Below are positions 23,008 through 34,400 of a DNA stretch of 55,922 nt, piece by piece. The DNA lies in assembly GCA_900617975.1 (NCBI GenBank), contig UZAE01012168.1, forward strand, positions 1 to 55,922, in the 5' to 3' direction. The stretch's first letter is position 1, and the number at the start of each line of letters is the position of its first letter. The DNA is from Rodentolepis nana (taxonomy: Eukaryota; Platyhelminthes; Cestoda; Cyclophyllidea; Hymenolepididae). A model generated the notes under the pieces. The model worked only from the letters and a program-made list of their open reading frames with translations. It did not search any database and was not told where the DNA came from. A program made the translations under genes and the position numbers.

Positions 23008-24048
23008 AAGATTTTGGCTACCTTCCCCAAACCATTTTGTGTATTTGTACATTACGTTTAAACCTGTCTCCTTTAACCACAATATACGATATTTCTGAAT
23101 GCTAAATTTATCGTTATACTGATTTCATGAAAGTAGGCGTGATGTTATGAAATGTGGCAAGAGTAGCGTCTTTTCGTGTATTTTCTTCTCTCTGATAAAA
23201 ATGGAAATATACAGTGTTTTTCCGCCAGTCATCCTTTTGTTAGCGTTTCATAAATTGAGAAGTAATACATCAGAGATAAGTATAAAATAACTCAAAGGCA
23301 GAGAGGTAGAAGGGGTTGGACTTGTGAGTGTCAATCAAGAAAATAATGTTAGGGGTTTGCAGCATGTACAGGTGTCTAAAGTCTCGTTGCCGTTTGGTAG
23401 TTCCTGGTTAGGCATCCTGTAAAAAGGAAAACAGGGGTTACCTTTTATAAGGCTTGAAATTTCACTTGTGGTTATAGTTGGGGTAACGAAACTCTAGGGT
23501 TCTCTATTGCGGGTCTGTTCTGTTGCGTATTTGTTTGTTTCGCCCATCGAATGTTTAGTTTGCCGAACTAAGTAATTAGTTACCTTATAAGTAATCAATC
23601 CAACTTCCGCACCTTTTGTTTTCGCACATTTGCACTCCAGTTAGAAGCACATCTAGTACCAACAATCACTTATTTTTAACATGACATTAGTGCTTTCAAA
23701 ACCCATTTTCGAACCCGTTTCTCAATAATCATCTATTGTTGAGACAGTATCATAGTGTCACAAGGATCAAGCTAGTGATTTCTACCACTTCCTAAATAGA
23801 CAGGTCCAATCAGTACGTTTTACTGTCACTCCAAAAGCCGGTTTTAACTTTCCACATCGTAGATATGGAGTACGACTGATGTTTCAGAACGAATGGTAAT
23901 TCCCTTAACTAGAACTCAAAAACAGAGGCAGATAATTGAACCCGTCCTAGGTTAATTTCAAAAATGTCATATATAATAAACGCTTTTCAAAGGCCAAGGA
24001 GGTTCTACTCTGAGGTGACCACAAGGAAAAGGAAGTTAGTTTTGAGGA
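23008..24048. other. Intergenic between convergent GAR1 and the NFAT5-like gene
   Basis: Holds the 3' ends of both convergent genes. I could not identify a canonical AATAAA in the expected position on either strand. No other gene was seen. Confidence 0.5.
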
Positions 24049-25491
24049 CTAGGCTGTCAACTGACATTGCACATAGTAGAAGGTTTCCGGAGCACTGGTG
24101 CCTCCTGGACCTTCAACGATGATTTGAACCGGGAGGGAAGGAGTTCGCGCTTCTAACGACTGTCCATCGTAGGGGGGCACTCGGCATACCAGATAGTCCT
24201 AAAATGACAGGAAAAAGCTAATAATATTCCCTTTTTCCTCGTTCTTTTCTCTTAAACTTCTGCTGATTGTATGGTTTCTAAAGAGAACTAGGAAGAAAGC
24301 TAGCAAAAGTTACATTTAGGGGAGATAGATCAAGATCCTAAAGAAGTCCTTGGAATAACTGCTCATGCTTGTCTCTAACAGCATAAATTCCCCGTCAATG
24401 AAATACAAGAGAAAGTAATGAATGAGAATGAAAGAAAGACGCTATCAACTAGACAACTGTTCCTCAGACCCAATGACTAACAAGGAGTTCAAGTGACCAA
24501 CTACCATTGTTATCATCCAAAAACACGAATGAATGGAACAGCACAGCAGAATGCCATTTCAAGTGTTCAAACCGTATCAAAGCTGTGGCGACAAATCTTC
24601 TTTGGGGAGCAATCGGACAGAATTATTTGTGCTGTTAGCTATGGTGGGATTTGAGTATTTGCTAAGCAAGAAAGCGATTGTCAAATGCGAAGTTCTCAAC
24701 ACTGGCTATTGTTAAAGATCTTTCCACTAATGGAGATGGGTGTGTAATTAAAATGTCTGCTTGTTCTAAAAATCACATTGGGACACCCAAAGTAGATTAC
24801 ACAAGCCAACTCTAAGTATGACTTGTTTTTATCCTACTGCACAATTTCTTAAATTCATGCACTGATTTCTACAGCTCTCCTGTTTCCTGCTTTCTCTTCT
24901 TCCCAAACAATTCTCCAGTACATCAGAATCCTCATTGATTTCTTGGCTTTATATTCAAGGAAAGGCTGTTCCATCCAGGTAGCCTTTAAGCCAATCATTA
25001 AATTCTTTCAGGGTTTGACTCTAAGTAATATGTGCAAGAAATAGTAGTATCTTAAGCAATTTATTTTTTTCATTCGGTTAGAAAGTTATTTCTATTAAGC
25101 TAATTTTCCTATACAAAAGAGTGCACTTGAAGGACCCCTTATCAAAGGTTCTGCTTAGGTCAGGTTGAAAAACGTCTTAAATTATGTTGACTCAATAAAG
25201 GAGTATCATATGGCAAGCTGACTTATGCTTCTATTTCAAATGAGCTGAGATATGAACTTCTGAAAAAACTCACTTGAGTTAGTTCATCCGTTTTAACCTG
25301 AGCTTCGCGTTGCCATATCACACTTGGTGTCTCAGCGTAAGTAGCAGGTGCCCCGAAAACACCACCCACCTCGGTAACTTGGCGAATAAATACCCGACAA
25401 TTGGATGAGAAGTTTGAGCCTAGCACGAACATATCCACCATACCTTGCAGTGAGACCTCTCTCTGCGATATCTTTTTAATTATCGGTGGTC
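24049..25491 (-). CDS. NFAT5: NFAT5-like exons 10-11: second IPT/TIG domain and C-terminus
   Basis: Exon 10 is 25274-25491 and exon 11 is 24049-24198, split by a 1,075-nt intron. They encode PPIIKKISQREVSLQG, MVDMFVLGSNFSSNCRVFIR, then VKTDELTQ and, after the intron, DYLVCRVPPYDGQSL and SAPETFYYVQCQLTA with TAG (residues 818-939). Strand order and the CRVPPY and FYY motifs are those of the first IPT domain. The internal intron falls at the same place and phase as in the first pair. Only a few residues follow the domain. Confidence 0.92.
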
Positions 25492-28400
25492 CTTGAATAG
25501 AAAGTGCTAAAGGAATGGTACAATAGGAGGATTTAGTTTAAAGAGGTTAGAGAAGTGGGCAAAGATTGGTAATGCCTACTTACTAGGTAGGTAGGTGAAT
25601 TGTTCCGGTCGACCAACTCTAGTTGGAGTTTGAATGCAAACATTAACACGAAGTGGTGCTGTAAGAGGCAAAGAAGGTCCGGTATATTCAGGCACTCTGC
25701 AAACCAGATGTGTCTAAATTGTCAAGTAGAGTTTGGTCAGTTAATATTTCTAGAGTCTACTGAAATTCATTTAAGTAACTTATTACTTGTGTGAAGTAGG
25801 GAGCCTCGATTTCAGCATCCATTTCCCATCGCACGTCATCGCTTGAGTCGTTGGCCATTTGTCTGAAGATTACACGTGTTCCACGAACGAAATTCTTGCC
25901 AATTATGAAGAGTTCTGGTCGACTGTGAGCATCGCCCTTTTTAATTGACATACGAGTTATCTCCGGGCCTCCAACAATTTGTGCTGCAAAAATGACGAAT
26001 ATGTGACAGCTTAATTAATGCATCAATAATAACACATCATAATTAATTTTCATTAAACCCTAGGTTTTTATATGCAGTATATTGAGTTTTTCTTATTCTT
26101 TTTCCATTTTAATTGAAAGGGAAGAAGAGTTGGAGAAGAAGACGTGTGAATAAGATGAGTGTAATGGTATTGTAAGAACAAAGCAAAGTTCACTTAAAGG
26201 GAATACACGATTTAGTGGTCTTTGTCTGTACGTAATTAGGTATGAGTCTGTAGGTGCGCGAAAGAGGGCAAGGTCGCACAGACTTATAAATAGGAGAGAG
26301 CAAAACTGGTATCAAATTTTGATTTTTGAAGTCTAGTGAAATGTAAGGGTTATTGAAATATCACAAGCCACTAAACGTCATGCTCAAAATTGACAATATA
26401 CTCAATTAACGTGCCCTCAAAGGATATTTTGAAGTCCAAATGAATATCTTCATACCCATTGACCAAGTATTTATACCACTTAGTAAAACTTATATTTGAA
26501 GCCTGTTCACTTGGTCAAATAATACAAGGGACATATTATTATAATCATTATTCATAGGGACCTACTGCAGCGTATAGGATCGCTAACCACCTGGACAACA
26601 CCTTCCACAGTATTTTCTGGTGAAAGAAGAAGCACGCGGTAAACAAGTCTTGTGGAGCTGGATTTAGGCTTCAATGATCTACGTCCCACTTCCTCACAGA
26701 TAGAGGCGGAAGTAGAGGAAACAGGCGTGCCTTGAGTTGGAGACGATGACATGCGGGAGCGACAACTTATCTTCTCTTCTTGCTTCCGATCTCTCTTTCG
26801 TTTGCTCTCTTCCACCACAGCGGCACAACGACGCTCAACATCAGAATTACGCAGCTTCACTAAACCAACGGAGTCGACACTTAAACGAAAAAAATAAAAT
26901 GTTAATAGGTCTGTAAGAGGAGTCTTTTTAAAAGGTTGTAACCAAGCTTAAAAGAATTCGACTTGTCTAACGCGCTAAGCTAGTTTAACCTGACAGATCG
27001 ATTATCTGCAGAGGACTGATTCAACCAGGTTTTCTTCACTCTAAGCGCATTTATATCCACTCCATAAAACCACTTCAACTCCTTACATATTAACATAATC
27101 TCCCCTTCAATAGTCTGATTTATCCATCAAGTGAACTCTCAATTTCCTCTTCTTAGTTGTGTGACCAAGATTAGAGGACATTAGAAGGGGAGGAGGTGGT
27201 TCAATAGGTACTCTAGATTGCCTCCTTCAACAATTGCATGCCGACTATATTGGATTTAAAAAATCTGGTAATAAATAGGATATGATATGTTATCCACATA
27301 AAAGAGCTCAAAGACCTCTTTTCAATTCACATAATCGGCTATATATGTAAATATGTACAAACGGTCATTTTTACATAATGATCTTTTTATTAAATGACGA
27401 AAATTTGGTTTGGACTTTTGAGTCGGTATTGTCTTAATCCGTAGTTCATTTAGATAATATTTCATGGCACAGTTGGAATTCTGTGTTTTCATATATTCAT
27501 GTATTGGTACGATATGAAATTGGCATACCAATTGTTCCAGACAGTTAAAGAGCAATATGATGACAAATGAATCGATAAAAATGAACGGATTTAAGATTAA
27601 CAGTTTGGAGATTACCTCTGCCTTCAAAGCAACATGGGATAGGGGAGCCTAGATTTTGAAGTTCATTGCTCAGTTCTGCTTCCTGACTGGCGGGATTGCT
27701 ATCTTTTTGCCTACTTTCAATACTTCAGTAGCAACGTTCTCGTTGGTTTATTGTACACTCAGTTAATCTAACTTCCAATTACACACTTCTACTATAATCT
27801 CTGCATTTCTCTATGGTAAAGCCTCGAGTTAACAAAGAAACAACATAATAATTTGTAGTTTTTTCAGCAGGCAACAACAACCAAGATGCGCACTCAACAG
27901 TGTAGTCGAACATCAAAATCGCCTTATTTAATGCCTATAGTTAAACTTATGCAGTAATCAAACTCATATGTGCTTAAAACCACGCGCTTTAAAGATAGAC
28001 CCATTTGAATCGTAGTTTCTATAAACATAGCAATGTGCCTGTCTTGTACGTTCCATGACTATATAGTTATGGCAGACCTGTGAGTGTTTCTAGATCTCAT
28101 TTGCCCATCTCTAGATAGCTGCACTGGTATTGAATCGTAATGACTCACTTCTATTGGAAGATGTATATTTCTCTTTTGGAAGTATGCAATTATTGTTAAT
28201 ATTGATGGTTTAATATTAATTAAAATTGAAATGTGCAAACTTTAGCTAGTAAATGGAGCATTTTCAACAAGTGGGCCGATGAAGTGTTAGTAAGTAGTGT
28301 TAACCCACCTCATGACTCGGTTGTTAGTATTGGGTGTGAAGGGCATTTGAACGACTGTAGTGAAACCAAAGACAATTTCACAGCATCCCCGATTGCTCTT

Positions 28401-31400
28401 TGTAGATACGAGACACACTTGGTAGAAGAGGTGTAGATTTGGATCATCAGACTCGGATGCTACAAAGACGTGCAACATCGCTGAACCCGACCATCCCTGC
28501 ATCTGTAAATGGCAATAAAAGCGACCCCTAAAATAGGATTCTTTATAATAGCAGACAAGATTACAGACTTTTGACAATTTATGCAAAGTTGTCGTTTCCC
28601 CTCCTCTAACCCCCCCCCCCCCTTATGAACTCTGAACTAAACCCGAAAGGTGCATTATAAGCCCTGTTAATAATATCCGATTTTGAGCATTAAAGGTAAA
28701 AACTAATAAGATACCGGTAAGATCTTTAAAGCTTATAGAATTTCTCTTTTGCACTTTGATTAATATTTACATCTTTCCCATGGAAATCATGTCAACTAAA
28801 GGGTAAAGAAACCTACAATATAATTATACGGTTTGTCCACATAATAGCTGGTAAATCGATTTCATTCCCTTAAGGCAACAAACAGCCGATTTCGGCCCTG
28901 CTCCATGTCAAATTTTGAAGGCAGTGCTAAAGAACGACAGAGTTAGATGTCATTCTTTGTAGATGAGGAATCAGAGTCATCGTCAATCAACTTCCAACCA
29001 TCTTCAACTATCCTGAATGTGGACTCCATCTGCCTTCCCGACTTCGTTCACCCAGGTCTTATCTAAACTCATTGTGCACCATAGGGAGGAAAGTTTATAC
29101 AAACCGAATTGAATGCCCTACTAGCTCGTATAATCATTCGGGTTTTTATGAAATGCACTTTGATTTTCTCATTTGGCAAAGTGGACTGGCAACTATCCGA
29201 CAACAACAACAATGACAATTTGGACTTTGTCCTTTTACCAGAATCGTCGGGTATCCGTCGTAACTTCGGTTCTTTATAGGTCCGCGACTACCCTCCGTAA
29301 GATATCGTGCTCTGTGCTGTAGTTCAGGTTGTTGAACGAGGGACAGCTGCACACTTTTCCAGGTGTTGCTGAAGGGCTCATCGAAGAATTTAAATTGCTC
29401 AGGTGGGAGACCTTCACCTGGGAATGAACCTTGAGAGCTATCACTGTCATGATCACCATTTCCTGACGTCATTTCTTCATCGTTGGTCTCGCTTCCAAAG
29501 GCGTCTGAAATAAGAAACGCAAAAGAGTGGGAAATTAAAAACTCAAGGTATCAAAAAATCGATGAAAAACAAATCCAGGAACACGCTGGAATCCAAGAGT
29601 GATTTACCTGTAGTGTGATATATTATATATATAGGGTAATATAAATGAAACAAGTGATATATCAGACCATGAAAAGGAACTGAATGGAAGTTCGTAAATT
29701 GCTGCATAAGTAGTAAAGGATGTGTCATGCCTTTCCATCCAATACATTGATTCTTGTAGTCACTAAATATATTAATAATTATGTTGCAGATCTTGGCATA
29801 AGTGAAAGGGTGAAAGAATCATGAAAACGGTTAGCCAAATATCACAAGACGAAATGTAAGGCATTATTACTAGCCACAGTTAACAAAAACTCTTCATTGA
29901 AAACTTGTGCAGCACAACTTAAATTGGTCAACAGAGAGTCCACTAGGTGGTATAAGAAAGGTGTAAAAATTGTTGAGAGCGATGTCAAGGATCATCCCAT
30001 GGGTTGGTGTTTTTAATCAGGATGGTAAATACTGACGCTTCAATTCATTTCTTGCCTCAAATGGTTGAGAAGTCAAATAGTCTTTCCTGACACTTCCCAG
30101 ACTACAGTTTTATGACAGCAGAGATGAGATAGCTAACAATTCTAAGCTAGTAGAGTTCCATAACCTGTAAGCACTCAAAGTGAGCTCAATAAATTAAATG
30201 CCCTTTAAATTGGCCAAATTTACCCAACGGCTAAGTAACAAAGATGCACAACCAACCATCCAATCAAATAGATCGGCCAATAAACTCTGAATAGTTGGAA
30301 TAAGAACACACCTAAACCCCTTGTGCATCCAGTCATGACAATTTAGCTTTGAAGTATTTGATTTTACTCAACAAGTGAATCAAGGGTACTCAATGCCGCC
30401 AGAATTGAAAGTGTAACTCTTGATATCTCTTGCCACTCCTTAATTTTTTTACTACGGGGCTAATGATAAATATCATAAAGCCTGCCATTTGAAAAAAATT
30501 TTTTACTATTTTGTCATTTTGTGTGTTTAGTTGACATAGCGACAAAATATTTTATCATTATTTTGCCTTGTTATGAGTAATATGGATAATTTATCATCAT
30601 TCTGCTACTTTTGTAGAGAGTCACATTGAACTTGGCATGAAAAAATAACGGTAAGACTAAAAATTATCTTAAACTCTTGTTGAAATGTGTCAGACTTTCC
30701 CATTCAAGTGACCGCGCAGAACTTCTACCTGATCAAATTTCTCTCCACATTTTTTGTGGAATCGTGTCATAGCATGAGGTTGATCAAAGTTAATGATTGC
30801 CTAACCCACTCAGGCAATGATCCTACGGTATACAAATTAGTCGGCTTGAATTCTTGATGACTCTCTATTGTCTTGAAGGGGTGTGTGCAATGGACTCACC
30901 TCCACGTGGTGCACCCTGGACAACGTATACTCATAAGGCAAAAAGTCTATAACTCGACAGTTGACTTCAAATGATTATGATCCGCCTGAAACGATTTGGG
31001 CTAATGATTCATATCATAAAGCATTCCATTTAAAAAAAACTGTTATGTTGTGCACTAAAGCATGTCGAAATTCTCCGTAAGCCAAAATATGTGCAACCGA
31101 ACTATCCACCAGCTACTTCAACTCCTATTAACCCCACCTAGCTTCAAAACGAGTAGAGGCAGTGCGTAAATATGCAGGGCCATTGAAAACCAACTCCCTA
31201 TTTGAAGATATCAAAATTGTGAATTTTAAAAAATGTTTAAATTAAGTTCCGTGACCAAAAAGCAGAAGTACCATAAATTAGTATAGGACTCCGAATCAAA
31301 TTCCCCTCAAAAAGAGGGCCAATGAAAAAACCACAAAACTCAAGATAATTCAAAATATGGTATAGAATGGTTTAAGAAGTTGTTCAAAATAAGGTCACCT

Positions 31401-34400
31401 TTTGTATATCAGTAATATTTCTATGAATAAAGCACAAACTAAAAGAAAATCATGAGTCGCTATCAAGTCGACAGTTAGGTAATAGTTAACAGTGACGTGG
31501 CCAAATATTTCGAAAAGTATGTGCGAAAATTTAATCACACACGTAACTCCATTACCTATCCATAGTTAGCACAAAAGCATCACAATCTTTTCTCCTCTTA
31601 AATAGTGCAAAAACGAGGAGGAGAGGGGGGTGATATAATTTTATGAAAGGAATCTGTGAACAAAAATTTAAAAAACTTCGAACCTACTCCTTCCAGCGTT
31701 GCTCACATGATAGGGCCCAATCAAGACCTTCAGCCACTGGTACATCTTGATTTCTCTGGGTGACACAGAATGTCCTCACTATTATGCCAACCTGAAAATT
31801 TACTGTGCAAGGCAGATAATTGGAAAGATTTAGGCAGGAATAAGAAACATTTCACGAAGAATTACTTCTAATCCAGCCGCTCATTCATTAAAAGCTACTA
31901 ACTAATACTCAACTTTAACAATAAATATCGAATTATAGCATGTCAAATGAATAATTAACTTTATAGAACCCACTATGCAGCTAACAAATCGACGTAAATT
32001 AACTCGATGATAAGGAAGTAGCTTCATTTAAAAATGCGATTATTCATTTTTACGGCCTCACAAAAGTGCATGCGCTGGAGTGAAGGCGAAGCTTGTGATC
32101 GATTTCGACACTGACACGTGTGCATGTGTGCTCAAGCCATCTCATGCTATGCTTAGGGACTGGAATCAATCAAACGTCACCTCAAGTGAGGGGAATAGCT
32201 GAAGACGCAATTTGGAGAGGGATAAGATCAAACAGTGTCTTGAATTAAATATAATTTAAAGAAGCTTACTAGTCAAAACGACTGGGCCTCTCATTATAAA
32301 CCGCTATTGAGCAATAATGAGCTAATGGTGGATTAGTTGGAAGCTTTCGCAATTCGTTGATGTTTTGCTTAGAAGAAAATGGCTTAAAACATCATATTAA
32401 TTTCGATAGGAAAAATATAGCTTGTATATCGATAAATTTCACTCGTGATGTACCCGAGACAAAGGATTAATCTTAGGAATTAAGGCAATTCATGCGGGCT
32501 TATTAGAAAAGTACTTAGGCCACGTCTAGGGGACCATTTATGTCATAGCGGGAACAGTGCACAAAGATAACACAAGGAGAACACGTCTTAATTGTGTTAA
32601 TTATAAGTTCAGAAGTCCGACTTATGTGGACAGACTAAATGACAGAGGAGGGAGGGGGTCAATTCATCATATTCAGATCACTTTATCTAAAGGGATGGTG
32701 TGGGTAGGGGGGGGGGGGGGGGGGGGGGGNGGGGAGGGGATATCACACTCAGAATTTTCATTTAAGCTAATTAAACCGATAAATGCAAAGTAACACAATT
32801 TCTGAAAGTCCCCGACCTAGAGAAATCATAGCCCTTTGATACACTGAAAGCAAATATTTTCAGGAAGAGTGAATTAAGTAGAGAAGTCATTGAATTAGTC
32901 TATGTAATCCAACATAAACGCATATTTGTACATTTAGGTTATTTAAACTGTTTGGGTAGACAAGCGAGATACTTTTGATGACAGGGCGAAGTAAGTCATG
33001 TCGCCATGTAGCAAACTGTTTGTTTTCATGCAATCAGATAAAAAGAGTTTGGATACTATAGTATCGAATTCTGACAATTACCCTTAGCAATGAAATGGTT
33101 TCTTCCGAGAGGCATTCCTGCTTAACTACATGAAGTTTTAAGGTAAAGACCAGAGACTTTTTAAATACTCATTTAATTATTAGTAATCCGTAATCGAGGC
33201 AAGTCAGGGCCCAAGTACATGCCACTAAACGATTAACACAAGTGCTGGTTGAATCAGCTGACCCCACTCCTCCCTCTTCCCCTGCCTACATAAAACCGCG
33301 TTTTCTGGCTCCACCGCGTTGACTCCGCCCTGACACTCGTGACAGATGCTCTACCCTCCCACGCCCCGCCCGTCTCCCCTCCCCTGTCCTTTGACAATGT
33401 AAATTTGGCATCAGAATGGCACGTCAACGACACGCATCTATGCTAACACTGTTCTTTAAGACCTGAATTTAATTTTTTTTAAAAAGGTAGGGTGAGAAGT
33501 TAATATCGAATATCCCCCGGGAAATCCTTATTAGAATGAAAGTCAAAGAATATTTCGGAAGACTAAAACGTCATCAATGTTCTATGGAAAAATTTATATA
33601 TGGTTATTCTTTCATATTAAAGTTTCTTTTTCCTAAAGTTTGGAGTTTGATAATTCATTTGTTAATATAGCTTTATATTTGCAATTCACTACTGTATAGG
33701 TTTTGAAAAAAATGTGGATGCTAAAATTTTCAAATGGATCACGTTAAGATTCATAGGCCATCACAACTCTTGTAATTGCAATAAATTACTTCTAAAGCCT
33801 TAGTCAAACGTGATTGGCTACTTGTTACGGGGATTGAGATCTACCTTCCATGAGCCTTAATGGAAAGTATTTTCGGTAGTTAGGTTTTAAATTACTTTCA
33901 ACAACTAAATTACTCCAACTGAAATAATTTAAAGGTAATTGGAGTCATTCTTGTTATAATAATTATTAGTAGTATATGGTAAAGTGTATTATAAGTCAAT
34001 ATATGAACCGATCAGCAATGGCAAAAATCTCTCGAAATAGTCCAAAAAATGTCAGAACTAAATTAAAACATGTAAGCGCAACTCAAAAATTATGCAGGGC
34101 AACATTCCACCTACTTAAACTACTTAACTATTGATTGTTAATTTAATTTTTCTTGCAAAAAATAATATTCAATCACAACCATAAGAACCGGAATGCATAA
34201 ATATAACAGAGCAATGTGTGTTCAACTTGCATGATAGATGATAGAGAACTGACATATGAACTTCTCAAAATTGAAGTATGGGATTTGGAATACTATGCCG
34301 TTTGATTATTTGCAATACCGTGAGCATCAGTTCCGGTATAAATGAAACTCGTCTCTTGACGTGACCAGCTATAATCTCGGGAAAGCAGTCTATTTAAACT

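Noticed and set aside
22647..23098. Several long open frames on both strands over GAR1 exon 3
   Set aside because: They are low-complexity shadows of the GGN-rich RGG domain, such as Ala/Val/Glu or Pro-rich readings. Only the GAR1 frame continues the upstream exons in phase.
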